Source: Muribaculaceae bacterium
Lineage (GTDB): Bacteria > Bacteroidota > Bacteroidia > Bacteroidales > Muribaculaceae
Length of the DNA: 37,048 nt
Direction: 5' to 3'
Assembly: GCA_017964485.1 (NCBI GenBank)
Contig: JAGCRW010000011.1
Location: 1-37,048, forward strand
Shown: piece by piece, positions 1 to 7,256 of the stretch
How the letters are laid out: each line of letters begins with the position of its first letter
How positions within the stretch are numbered: the first letter of the stretch is position 1
Translations under genes and position numbers: made by a program
Notes under the pieces: generated by a model
The model's database searches: none
What the model saw: only the letters and a program-made list of their open reading frames with translations
What the model was told of the DNA's origin: nothing

Positions 1-263
1 ACCGTCGTGGAGGTTTGGGCGACATGAAGTGTAAGAAGCTACTCAACAGCATCCTTAACGAGATGCTTGAGCCAATTCGCCAGCGCCGTCACGAGCTGGA
101 GCAGGACATTCCTGAAATCTACAACATATTGCGTCGTGGTACCGAGAAAGCCCGCGAAACTGCAGCCCAAACTATGGATGAGGTGCGCAACGCAATGAAA
201 ATAAACTATTTCGACGACAAAGAACTAATCCAACAACAGTCAGAATATTTCCGTTCTAAATAA
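1..263 (+). CDS. trpS: Tryptophan-tRNA ligase, C-terminal end (partial)
   Basis: The gene is cut by the left edge; the reading frame is open from base 3, giving the last 86 residues. TrpRS is a class I synthetase that charges tRNA-Trp in the cytoplasm. The fragment begins with a glycine-rich GGLGDMK segment and continues as helices rich in charged residues, with LEPIRQRRHELEQD and GTEKARETAAQTMDEVRNAM. This is the pattern of the C-terminal helical region of bacterial TrpRS (the LGYGDxK...PxRERR...GAxKAR.xAxxTxxxVRxAMG type). The ATP-binding HIGH and KMSKS motifs would lie outside the window. The ORF can be opened at a TTG at base 15, but that is internal and not a real start. A perfect hairpin follows the stop. 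The identification rests on pattern memory of the family tail only. Confidence 0.75.
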   Translation, partial: RRGGLGDMKCKKLLNSILNEMLEPIRQRRHELEQDIPEIYNILRRGTEKARETAAQTMDEVRNAMKINYFDDKELIQQQSEYFRSK

Positions 264-267
264 AACT

Positions 268-300
268 ATGATTAGGGGCCGCATAGCGGCCCCTAATCAT
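268..300. terminator. Perfect 15-bp hairpin between convergent trpS and cca-ogt
   Basis: Arms at 268-282 and 286-300 pair perfectly around a 3-base ATA loop; the stem core is GGGGCCGC. Read on the minus strand it is followed by a T-rich tract (AGTTTTATTT), so it is a good intrinsic terminator for the minus-strand pheS-nth-cca operon. On the plus strand the following bases are AT-rich but without a clean U run, so trpS termination there is less certain. Confidence 0.8.
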
Positions 301-353
301 TATAATACCTATCTCTTATTAGCAGCAACAAAATGGTTTGTTACCTAGATTAG

Positions 354-2279
354 TTACATGTTGCTTGCTTCCATATTTAGCAGGAAGAGTTTCTTGTCCA
401 CTCCACTTGAATAGCCTCCTAAAGTGCCATCAGAGTAAATTACACGGTGGCATGGAATAATGATGGGTACGGGATTGGCACCGTTGGCTTGCGCGACAGC
501 TCTGACGGCTTTTTCGTCACCCACTTTGTTGGCCTCTTCTTTGTAGCTTATTGTTGTGCCGTAAGGAATATCTCGAAGCACTCTCCACACTTTCATTTGA
601 AAGTCCGTGCCAATGAGGTGCAGCGGTAGCGAGAACTCCTGGCGGTTGCCATTGAAATACTCTTTGAGCTGCTTAATACAATTCTCGAGCAACGGAGTCG
701 CGGTGTTACACAATTCCATTCTCATCTTGGCAGCCAGTTCCGAAAAGTCACTCTCACCAAACTCTATCGCAGCGATGCCTGTGGCAGTAGCAGCAATGGA
801 GATTTTTCCCATAGGAGAATCTATGGCTACACAATTCAGCTTGCCGGCGTTTACTGGCTTAATGCCCAGTTCCTCAGCCTTTTGCATCATGAAGTTATGC
901 GCCTGTGCATAATCGTTTGAAATCACCCCATCAAGAATGGCATCTTTTATCGCCTCTTTGATTTCGCCAACTGGACGTGAAGGCTCAAGACCGAAAGTAT
1001 CCATAATCTCCTTGCCATCAACTGGCGGCTGGAAGTTGCGCACTCGGTCTTTTTCTTCAATGTCGATAATCTTCTGTTTCACAAGTTCATAGTTCTCGCG
1101 AAATCGTTTCACCTTCTCTTGGTTCTTGCTGGTAATATCAGCCCGGCACAAAGTCATCAGGTCATCGATGTCATCGCCAGCTTCAAAGAGCATGCGGCGC
1201 ACTGCCGAGTCGGTGACTTCCTCTTCTACAAGCGCGATGGGGCGCATGTGCAGTCCCACGAGTTTCTTCACATACTTCATGTTCTCGTTCAACGGCAAGC
1301 GCATCTTTGCGAATATGCGCGGAACCATTTTCTCGCCTATGAAATTGTGGTTATGGAAAGTCCAACCCTGCTTCTCGTCCCAGTGCTTAGTGGCAGGTTT
1401 GCCAATGTCGTGGAACAGAGCCGCCCAGCGCAACCACTCGTTATCGCTCTCAGCAGCCACATTGTCGAGCACTTGCATGGTGTGAAGAAAGTTGTCTTTA
1501 TGACCACGACCATTAACGGTGTCCACGCCTTTGAGCTGAGCAAGTTCAGGGCATATAAGAGGCAGCAAGCCACTTTTGTCGAGCAGGAAAAAGCCACGCG
1601 AGGGCACTGGCGAGCGCATGATTTTCATCAGTTCATCGGCAATACGCTCACGGGTGATTATTTTGATGCGTTCAGCGTTGCGCTTGATGGCAGCAAAGGT
1701 ACCTTCCTCAATCTCAAAACCAAGCTGCGTGGCAAACCTCACAGCGCGCATCATGCGCAGTGGGTCATCACTGAAGGTGATATCGGGGTTGAGCGGAGTG
1801 CGGATGAGACGACGCTCCATATCTCCAATTCCATCAAATGGGTCAAGCAACTCGCCCCAGCGGTCATGATTGACCGAAATCGCCATCGCATTGATGGTGA
1901 AATCGCGGCGACACTGGTCATCGTTGAGAGAGCCATCCTCCACTATAGGGTTGCGACTATTGCGATTGTAGGACTCACGGCGTGCCCCCACAAACTCCAG
2001 TTCCATACCCATTGCCTTGACTTGAGCGGTGCCATAGGTCTTAAAAACCGACAGGTGCGACTTGTTGGGACCGAACTTCTGAGCCACACGTTTGGCAACC
2101 TCAATGCCGCTGCCCACTGTCACGAAGTCAATGTCCTTTGACCTACGCCCCAGGAAAATGTCGCGCACATATCCCCCCACCACGTAACATTCACGGTTCA
2201 TCTCGTCGGCAACTTCGCCAATAAGCCGGAAAGCCGGGTGAGACAGATGCTCAAGTATGTTGTCTTTGCTGGTGTTCAT
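354..2279 (-). CDS. cca: CCA tRNA nucleotidyltransferase fused to O6-alkylguanine-DNA alkyltransferase
   Basis: A 641-residue two-domain protein. Residues 1 to about 480 are a complete class II CCA-adding enzyme: GGYVRD (35-40), the metal-binding DID (49-51), RRDFTINAMA (124-133), DPLRMMRAVRFA (172-183) and an HD motif in FHDIGK (H290, D291). It adds or repairs the 3' CCA of tRNAs. Residues about 482-641 are a full methylated-DNA-cysteine S-methyltransferase (Ogt/MGMT) with the DNA-binding helix region RAVAQANG and the acceptor site PCHRV (C610), ending GGYSSGVDKKLFLL. That domain removes alkyl groups from O6-guanine. The start is the ATG at 2279 because it overlaps the nth stop (ATGA, 4 bases), implying translational coupling; a longer in-frame start at 2348 would lie inside nth. 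Both domains keep their catalytic residues. The individual domains are certain; how widespread the fusion is I cannot tell from the sequence. Confidence 0.95.
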   Translation of the reverse strand: MNTSKDNILEHLSHPAFRLIGEVADEMNRECYVVGGYVRDIFLGRRSKDIDFVTVGSGIEVAKRVAQKFGPNKSHLSVFKTYGTAQVKAMGMELEFVGARRESYNRNSRNPIVEDGSLNDDQCRRDFTINAMAISVNHDRWGELLDPFDGIGDMERRLIRTPLNPDITFSDDPLRMMRAVRFATQLGFEIEEGTFAAIKRNAERIKIITRERIADELMKIMRSPVPSRGFFLLDKSGLLPLICPELAQLKGVDTVNGRGHKDNFLHTMQVLDNVAAESDNEWLRWAALFHDIGKPATKHWDEKQGWTFHNHNFIGEKMVPRIFAKMRLPLNENMKYVKKLVGLHMRPIALVEEEVTDSAVRRMLFEAGDDIDDLMTLCRADITSKNQEKVKRFRENYELVKQKIIDIEEKDRVRNFQPPVDGKEIMDTFGLEPSRPVGEIKEAIKDAILDGVISNDYAQAHNFMMQKAEELGIKPVNAGKLNCVAIDSPMGKISIAATATGIAAIEFGESDFSELAAKMRMELCNTATPLLENCIKQLKEYFNGNRQEFSLPLHLIGTDFQMKVWRVLRDIPYGTTISYKEEANKVGDEKAVRAVAQANGANPVPIIIPCHRVIYSDGTLGGYSSGVDKKLFLLNMEASNM

Positions 2280-2908
2280 TTTTTGATGTAATACTTGCAA
2301 AATTGGTTGATGCCACAGTTGAGGCAATCGGGTTTGAGGGCTTTGCACACGTAGCGGCCATGCAGAAGCAGCCAGTGGTGGGCATTGTAGCGGTCTTCCT
2401 CGACAATGTGGCGAGTGAGAGTATTCTCTACCTCAATAGGTGTTTTGCCGTTAGCCAGACCTGTGCGGTTTGCCACTCTAAACACATGAGTATCAACAGC
2501 AATTGCCGCTTTATGGAATACTACGCCCATTATCACATTGGCGGTCTTGCGCCCTACTCCAGGCAAGCGCGTAAGCTCCTCCATAGTGCTTGGCACTTCG
2601 CTGTTGAATTCGCTGACGAGCATCGCTGCCATGGCTTGCAAGTGGCGTGCCTTGTTGTTAGGATAAGACACGCTGGCAATATAAGGCAGTATGTCGTCGG
2701 CTGTAGCAGCAGCCATCGCCTGTGGCGTGGGATAAGCGGCAAAGAGTGCCGGTGTGACAAGATTAATGCGTTTATCGGTGCACTGAGCCGAGAGGATCAC
2801 AGCCACAAGCGTCTCAAAGGGATTTGAGAAATGCAACTCGGTGGAAGGATTAGGATTCTCGCGCTTGAAATGCTCAATGATGGCCTTGTATCGTTCTTTA
2901 ATAGTCAT
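2276..2908 (-). CDS. nth: Endonuclease III
   Basis: A 210-residue base-excision-repair glycosylase/AP lyase that removes oxidised pyrimidines from DNA. The helix-hairpin-helix LPGVGRKTANVI carries the catalytic lysine (K121), and the catalytic aspartate is D139 in VDTHVFR. The C-terminal [4Fe-4S] loop is intact with the exact family spacing C-x6-C-x2-C-x5-C (C188, C195, C198, C204). Length is normal. It lies between pheS and cca-ogt in the same direction, and its stop overlaps the start of cca-ogt by four bases. This places two DNA-repair activities, Nth and the Ogt domain, next to each other in one operon. Confidence 0.97.
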   Translation of the reverse strand: MTIKERYKAIIEHFKRENPNPSTELHFSNPFETLVAVILSAQCTDKRINLVTPALFAAYPTPQAMAAATADDILPYIASVSYPNNKARHLQAMAAMLVSEFNSEVPSTMEELTRLPGVGRKTANVIMGVVFHKAAIAVDTHVFRVANRTGLANGKTPIEVENTLTRHIVEEDRYNAHHWLLLHGRYVCKALKPDCLNCGINQFCKYYIKK

Positions 2909-2922
2909 GTGTTCTTAGTTTA

Positions 2923-2951
2923 AAGGGGAGCTGTTGTGCGCAACTCCCCTT
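2923..2951 (-). other. Hairpin in the pheS-nth spacer
   Basis: Eight-base arms at 2923-2930 and 2944-2951 (AAGGGGAG / CTCCCCTT) enclose a further TTG/CAA pairing, with a three-base bulge. There is no U run after it in the minus-strand transcript, so it looks more like a partial terminator, RNA-stability or processing element between pheS and nth than a full stop. The function is inferred. Confidence 0.5.
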
Positions 2952-2972
2952 GATACAGTACATCGTTTATTC

Positions 2973-4013
2973 TCAATGAGTATGCTCAAACTGTCGCAGG
3001 AAACGCACGTCGTTCTCGCTGAACATGCGCAGGTCTTTGACCATATATTTGAGGTTGGTGATGCGCTCCACACCTACGCCAAATGCGTAACCTGTGTAAA
3101 CCTTGCTGTCGATGCCGCATAGCTCAAGTACGTTAGGATCTACCATACCGCATCCCAAAATCTCTACCCAGCCAGTGTGCTTGCAGAAACCGCAGCCTTC
3201 GCCGCCGCAAAGCATACACGATACATCCATTTCGGCGCTAGGCTCAGTGAATGGGAAATAGCTAGGACGCAGACGAATCTTGGTGTCGGGACCAAAGAGC
3301 TCCTTAGCGAAGTAGAGAAGCACCTGCTTGAGGTCGGCAAACGACACGTTTTTGTCGATATAAAGACCCTCAATCTGGTGGAAGAAGCAGTGAGCGCGAG
3401 CTGTGATTGCCTCGTTGCGATAGACGCGTCCTGGGCAGATGATGCGGATAGGAGGTTGCGTGGTCTTCATCACACGTGATTGCACCGAACTGGTGTGACT
3501 GCGAAGCACGATGTTGCGCGTCACGTCTCCACCCTTGTCCTCATTGATGAAAAAGGTGTCTTGCATATCGCGGGCGGGATGGTCGGCAGCAAAGTTCAGC
3601 GAAGTGAACACATGCATATCGTCCTCTACCTCAGGACCGTCGGCAAGCGTGAAGCCCAGTCGCGAGAAGATATCGATAATCTCCTTACGAACAGTAGATA
3701 TGGGGTGGCGAGTGCCTATCTCCTCAGGGAATGCAGGGCGGGTGATGTCGATTTTGTTGGCAACAACCTCTTTAGCCTTGAACTCTTCCTTAAGTGAGTT
3801 GATTTTCTCTGTTGCGAGAGTCTTGAGCTCGTTAAGACGCTGGCCAAACTCCTTCTTTTGATCATTAGGGACATTACGGAACTCATTGAAGAGATCGGAG
3901 ATTTCACCCTTCTTACTCAAATATTTAATGCGCAACGCCTCAAGAGCTTCGCTGCTATCGGCCTTTAAATCTGCAATTTGCGCCTTTAATTCCTCTATTC
4001 TATCTAATAACAT
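2973..4013 (-). CDS. pheS: Phenylalanine-tRNA ligase alpha subunit
   Basis: The catalytic subunit (346 residues, normal length) of the alpha2-beta2 class II PheRS, which charges tRNA-Phe in the cytoplasm. Residues 1-85 form the N-terminal coiled-coil arm that contacts tRNA. Motif 2 is around GRVYRNEAITARAHCFFHQ and motif 3 is in FGVGVERITNLKY near the end. A four-cysteine knuckle (C266, C269, C274, C277) is inserted before WVEILGCGMVDPNVLE; from memory it is usual in Bacteroidota PheS and may bind zinc. The beta subunit gene pheT is not in the window. pheS heads the minus-strand run pheS-nth-cca-ogt, and a -7-like box lies about 38 bases before its ATG. Confidence 0.97.
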   Translation of the reverse strand: MLLDRIEELKAQIADLKADSSEALEALRIKYLSKKGEISDLFNEFRNVPNDQKKEFGQRLNELKTLATEKINSLKEEFKAKEVVANKIDITRPAFPEEIGTRHPISTVRKEIIDIFSRLGFTLADGPEVEDDMHVFTSLNFAADHPARDMQDTFFINEDKGGDVTRNIVLRSHTSSVQSRVMKTTQPPIRIICPGRVYRNEAITARAHCFFHQIEGLYIDKNVSFADLKQVLLYFAKELFGPDTKIRLRPSYFPFTEPSAEMDVSCMLCGGEGCGFCKHTGWVEILGCGMVDPNVLELCGIDSKVYTGYAFGVGVERITNLKYMVKDLRMFSENDVRFLRQFEHTH

Positions 4014-4050
4014 ATCTTATTGATTTGTGTGTTTCTTGAAAAAAATCATG

Positions 4051-4058
4051 CAAAATTA
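4051..4058 (-). promoter_or_regulatory. Candidate -7 box for pheS
   Basis: Read on the minus strand this is TAATTTTG, matching the Bacteroidota -7 consensus TAnnTTTG, and it leaves a short leader before pheS. No TTTG is found 19-21 bases upstream; that position is instead occupied by tandem 7-base repeats (4071-4098). Confidence 0.5.
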
Positions 4059-4070
4059 CAAAAAAGTTTA

Positions 4071-4098
4071 CAGTTATCAGTTATCAGTTAACAGTTTT
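4071..4098. repeat. Four tandem 7-base units (CAGTTAT type) before pheS
   Basis: Units are CAGTTAT, CAGTTAT, CAGTTAA and CAGTTTT in direct tandem. Read towards pheS they are AAAACTG-like and end 12 bases before the candidate -7 box, covering the region where a -33 element would sit. A related array in the same orientation relative to its gene lies before dsbD (15726-15760). Confidence 0.7.
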
Positions 4099-4159
4099 TT
4101 TGAGACAAACACAACAAAAATGCGAGTAAGCAAGAGATGGCTGAACTTGTTCAATGCCT

Positions 4160-4238
4160 AAGATAGACTTCATCTCGGCATAAAAAATCAAAAAAAATGT
4201 TTTTTATTTTGTTCTGCACTATGTTTGCACTATCTTTG
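4160..4238 (+). repeat. Promoter-bearing hairpin repeat, copy C (upstream of mlaD)
   Basis: This is a diverged copy, in opposite orientation, of the element at 5636-5715 and 28223-28302. The outer stem is AAGATAG (4160-4166) with CTATCTT (4230-4236). The other copies have AAATTAG/CTAATTT in the same place, so two base pairs have changed on both sides. An A-rich/T-rich inner stem lies around 4183-4209. Shared blocks with the other copies include CTCGG, an AAAAATCAAAAA tract and TTTGCACTA. Its distal end supplies the mlaD promoter. Confidence 0.65.
4208..4238 (+). promoter_or_regulatory. Promoter of the mlaD-like gene
   Basis: TTTG at 4208-4211, a 19-base spacer and TATCTTTG at 4231-4238 match the Bacteroidota consensus (TTTG, 19-21 bases, TAnnTTTG). 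A second -7-like octamer, TATGTTTG, lies 11 bases earlier (4220-4227) but has no well-placed -33 box. The leader to the ATG at 4285 would be about 40 bases. Confidence 0.75.
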
Positions 4239-4284
4239 CAGGTTGAAATAAATAAGAACACATTATCAATAGATTAAAATATCG

Positions 4285-5235
4285 ATGAAGAAAAATATAA
4301 TTATAGGCGCAGTAGTGGTTCTGGCATTGGGATTGCTCTACTGGGGAATCGAGTTCCTGAAGGGCGTAAACCTCTTTGAGCCAAAGAATTATTACATAGC
4401 GCGTTTTGAGAAGGTTGATGGTTTGACTGTTTCGGCTCCAGTGACTGTGAACGGTTTCCAGGTGGGTCTGGTTAAGGAACTGAACTTTGACTACAATACC
4501 AACGAGATAGAGGTGAAGATGAGCCTTGACGATGACCTTAAGATTCCCATGGGCTCATCGGTGTCGTTATCGAGCGGGCTGCTTGGCGGCGCGTCGCTTG
4601 TTCTTAATCTTACTAAAAATGAAGCCTACCATAAGGTGGGAGATGTGATTCCGAGCGCGGTAAATGCCGGACTGATGGACAAGGTGGGCAGCGACATCAT
4701 GCCTCAAGTGAACGAGATAATGCCCAAGGTGAATGATATCCTCGCCAATGTGAACACCTTGACGTCAAATCCCGCTTTGCATAACTCGGTGTCGCAGTTT
4801 GACGACATCACTCAAAAAATCAACGCCAGCGCCAAAGATTTAACTGTGTTGATGAACAACCTCTCGGCCCTATCGCAAAACCTCAACGGCAGTGTGCCTG
4901 GTGTGATAAACGGATTCAGCGGCATCGAGACCAAGGTTGATGGCACGATGAGCAATATACAGACACTCACATCAAACTTAAACAATAAAGTTAACGACCT
5001 TCCTACCCAGCAGTTGCAACAGACAATCAATGACTTGAATGCCACACTTGCCAACCTGAAAGTGCTGACTGCTGAGTTGAGCAGTAAACTTAACGACCGC
5101 AACTCTTCTTTAGGCTTATTACTGAATGACAGGCAGTTGTATGACAACGCCAATGGAGTGGTCATGAGTCTCGACTCATTGCTGATTGACTTAAAAGCCA
5201 ATCCCAAGAAATACGTGACCATTAAAGTCTTCTAA
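4285..5235 (+). CDS. MCE/MlaD family lipid-transport protein
   Basis: A 316-residue envelope protein. Residues 4-24 form an N-terminal membrane anchor and about 36-115 form the MCE domain (YYIARFEKVDGLTVSAPVTVNG, GLVKELNF, IPMGSSVSLSSGLLGGASL). The rest is a long amphipathic helical region rich in Asn, Leu and Ser, as in substrate-binding MCE proteins of phospholipid transporters. MlaD homologs form hexameric rings that carry lipids between inner and outer membranes together with a permease (MlaE) and an ATPase (MlaF). Neither partner is in this window, so they would be encoded elsewhere. The gene has its own promoter (4208-4238) and a strong terminator (5256-5292), so it is probably monocistronic. 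The family call is firm; the transported lipid is unknown. Confidence 0.9.
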   Translation: MKKNIIIGAVVVLALGLLYWGIEFLKGVNLFEPKNYYIARFEKVDGLTVSAPVTVNGFQVGLVKELNFDYNTNEIEVKMSLDDDLKIPMGSSVSLSSGLLGGASLVLNLTKNEAYHKVGDVIPSAVNAGLMDKVGSDIMPQVNEIMPKVNDILANVNTLTSNPALHNSVSQFDDITQKINASAKDLTVLMNNLSALSQNLNGSVPGVINGFSGIETKVDGTMSNIQTLTSNLNNKVNDLPTQQLQQTINDLNATLANLKVLTAELSSKLNDRNSSLGLLLNDRQLYDNANGVVMSLDSLLIDLKANPKKYVTIKVF

Positions 5236-5255
5236 AAAGAATGATGGCCTAAGAA

Positions 5256-5292
5256 AAAATGCTTATTTGGAATCATTCTAAATAAGCATTTT
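5256..5292 (+). terminator. Intrinsic terminator after the mlaD-like gene
   Basis: Perfect 13-base arms at 5256-5268 (AAAATGCTTATTT) and 5280-5292, an 11-base loop, then CTTTATTTTTATATTT. It begins about 20 bases after the stop codon. Confidence 0.85.
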
Positions 5293-5635
5293 CTTTATTT
5301 TTATATTTGGATTTTAAACATCAACAAATAAAGGACTTTTACATTTTAGCTGGAAGCAGTTTTGCTTATTATTTATAGTAGTGGACAACTCTAAGGTATT
5401 GAAATATAGGAGTGTGTGATATTGATACTTACCCTGTTTAAAGTGAGTAATGCAAAGCACTGATAATCAATGACGTTATAACTGTTTCAAAAAAAGCAAA
5501 TTTTTTTTCATTTTTTTTTAAAGAAATATAGTACGAAATTTGTACTGCTAAAACAAGCCCATTATAGTGCCGTTTTCATAAATCATTACTTGAGAATTAT
5601 TTTTTCTCTAGTGGTTAAATGACACGCATATAGGG

Positions 5636-5715
5636 AAAATTAGTGCAAACCGAGAGAAGAATAAAATGAAAAACTAAGATTTTCATTTTTACTTCCGAGG
5701 CGCCGCCTAATTTAT
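5636..5715 (-). repeat. Hairpin repeat, copy A (dnaA leader), promoter boxes decayed
   Basis: An 80-base element, identical to copy B (28223-28302) at 70 of 80 positions without gaps. The outer stem pairs AAATTAG with CTAATTT, and the inner 10-base stem pairs AAAATGAAAA with TTTTCATTTT. Compared with copy B the inner stem has a compensatory G-C to C-G exchange. In the promoter orientation it points away from dnaA, and the two boxes read TTTA and TAATTTTC instead of TTTG and TAATTTTG. It ends 15 bases before the dnaA ATG. Confidence 0.8.
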
Positions 5716-5730
5716 ACAAAAAGAGTTAAA

Positions 5731-7125
5731 ATGAACGAAGATCAAAACATACAATTGTGGAATAAATGTCTAGCGATACTTCGCGACAATTTGGACACCG
5801 AGCAGTTTAATGCTTGGTTTGCCCCTATCGTCGCCCAGAAGTACGTAGACAATGAGCTCACATTGAGAGCGCCATCTATGTTCTTTGTTCAGCAAATCGA
5901 GCAGCGCTACTTCCAGCTTTTCAGCGCCACGCTGCGCAGGGTGTATGGCAATGATGTTAAGCTCTTCTACACCTATAATATAATAAACGACAATCCTGAC
6001 TCGAAGGTTACTATTGCCCATGACAATGCTAGCGCAAAACTTAATAGTGCTATTTCTCGGCAGACTCAGCAGGTTTCCAACCCGTTTGACTCGGTAGAGC
6101 TTGACGACATTGACCCTCAGCTCAACCCCCGCTACACCTTTGAGAACTATTGCACCAGCATGAGCAATAAGCTTGCTGTGAGCGTGGGCAAGGCCATTGC
6201 CGATGACCCCAACTGCAAAACATTCAATCCGATGTTTGTGTTTGGAACTACTGGCGTTGGCAAGACTCACCTCATCCAAGCGATAGGTATCAGGATTAAG
6301 GAGAAACGCCCACGCACTCGTGTGCTATACACAACGTCGCGCATCTTCGAGCTTCAATACACCACCGCTATCACCAAGAATAAGCTTAACGATTTCATCA
6401 ACTTCTATCAGAGCATTGATGTTCTAATTCTTGATGACATCCAGGAGCTTGCTGGAAAAACTGGAACGCAGAATACGTTCTTCCACATTTTCAACCACCT
6501 GCATCAAAACCAGAAGCAGCTCATCATGTCGAGCGACTGCTGCCCATCGGACCTTGATGGCATGGTGCCACGATTGATTTCACGTTTCAAGTGGGGAATG
6601 ACGGTAGAGCTCTATAAGCCTGATATTGAGCTGCGTCGAGGCGTGCTGAGGATGAAAGCTGCACAAGATGGCCTTGAGCTGAGCGATGAAGTGATAGAAT
6701 TTATAGCCCAAAACGTCACTGATAGCATCAGAGACTTAGAGGGAATCGTTGTTGCCCTGCTGGCTCATGCCACGATGCTCAATCAGGAGATCGACCTGGA
6801 GTTGGCTAAGAAGGTGATAGGCAACACAGTGAATGTGGGCAAGAAGCAGTTGTCGTTTGAACTGATAGCCGAGACAGTATCGCGCTTCTACAATATCGAC
6901 GAGCAACTTCTCTATGGCAAGTCACGCAAGCGTGAGATTAGCGACGCCCGCCAGTTGGTAATGTACCTTACCAAGAAGAAGACTCAGATGTCGTCGACCA
7001 ACATTGGTCAGAAACTGTCACGCGACCATGCCACAGTGCTCCACGCTTGCAAGCAGATTGAACAGCGGCTATCGATAGAAAAGAAATTCAGGCACGAAGT
7101 TGAGATGATAGAAAACGAACTGTGA
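5731..7125 (+). CDS. dnaA: Chromosomal replication initiator DnaA
   Basis: A 464-residue AAA+ initiator that binds DnaA boxes at oriC, melts the origin and loads the replicative helicase. Domain I (about 1-85) opens with IQLWNKCLAILRDNLDTEQFNAWF. A polar linker of about 40 residues follows. Walker A is GTTGVGKT (172-179) and Walker B is LILDD (232-236), followed by IQELAGKTGTQNTFFHIFNHL. The DNA-binding domain IV carries the DnaA signature RDHATVLHACK (431-441). Length is normal. No clear promoter is visible; the leader includes a structured repeat (5636-5715). dnaA ends at a convergent terminator shared with proS. Having dnaA here makes a nearby origin possible, but no box cluster was seen. 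Confidence 0.98.
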   Translation: MNEDQNIQLWNKCLAILRDNLDTEQFNAWFAPIVAQKYVDNELTLRAPSMFFVQQIEQRYFQLFSATLRRVYGNDVKLFYTYNIINDNPDSKVTIAHDNASAKLNSAISRQTQQVSNPFDSVELDDIDPQLNPRYTFENYCTSMSNKLAVSVGKAIADDPNCKTFNPMFVFGTTGVGKTHLIQAIGIRIKEKRPRTRVLYTTSRIFELQYTTAITKNKLNDFINFYQSIDVLILDDIQELAGKTGTQNTFFHIFNHLHQNQKQLIMSSDCCPSDLDGMVPRLISRFKWGMTVELYKPDIELRRGVLRMKAAQDGLELSDEVIEFIAQNVTDSIRDLEGIVVALLAHATMLNQEIDLELAKKVIGNTVNVGKKQLSFELIAETVSRFYNIDEQLLYGKSRKREISDARQLVMYLTKKKTQMSSTNIGQKLSRDHATVLHACKQIEQRLSIEKKFRHEVEMIENEL

Positions 7126-7199
7126 CAGCCAAAGCCTTGAAGATTTGATTATCACAGTTTTTTGACAACAAAATCTCAGTTTTGTACCTAACAACAAAC

Positions 7200-7240
7200 A
7201 ATCACCCCCGCCAACGACATCGCGTTGAGCAGGGGTGATT
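7200..7240. terminator. Bidirectional terminator between dnaA and proS
   Basis: Outer arms AATCACCCC (7200-7208) and GGGGTGATT (7232-7240), with a nested CAACG/CGTTG stem (7212-7216 with 7223-7227). A T-rich stretch follows on the plus side, and on the minus side TGTTTGTTGTTAGG follows. The two genes converge here, so one hairpin can serve both. Confidence 0.75.
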
Positions 7241-7256
7241 TGTTATGCATAGGGAA

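Larger units (their letters stand above)
5236..5730. other. 495-base gene-free spacer upstream of dnaA
   Basis: In order it holds the mlaD terminator (5256-5292), about 340 bases of AT-rich sequence without a coding frame, including T-rich runs at about 5500-5520, and hairpin-repeat copy A (5636-5715), which ends 15 bases before the dnaA ATG. It includes the imperfect palindrome AGTAC-GAAATTT-GTACT (about 5530-5546). No cluster of DnaA boxes (TTATCCACA type) is visible; the nearest is a one-mismatch TTATACAAA at 5712-5720. An exact TAnnTTTG box occurs at 5302-5309, too far from dnaA to assign. Confidence 0.6.

Noticed and set aside
1119-2141. A 340-codon open frame on the plus strand
   Set aside because: It is entirely antisense to the well-supported cca-ogt gene, gives no recognisable protein, and its composition (many His, Val, Ala) is the shadow of the opposite coding frame.
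5236-5730. Possible oriC upstream of dnaA
   Set aside because: The spacer is AT-rich, but I found only one one-mismatch DnaA-box-like site (5712-5720) and no cluster. A strand-skew calculation over the whole chromosome would be needed.
7126-7256. DnaA boxes downstream of dnaA
   Set aside because: TTATCACAG and TTATGCATA differ from the box by several bases. The space is explained by the dnaA/proS terminator.
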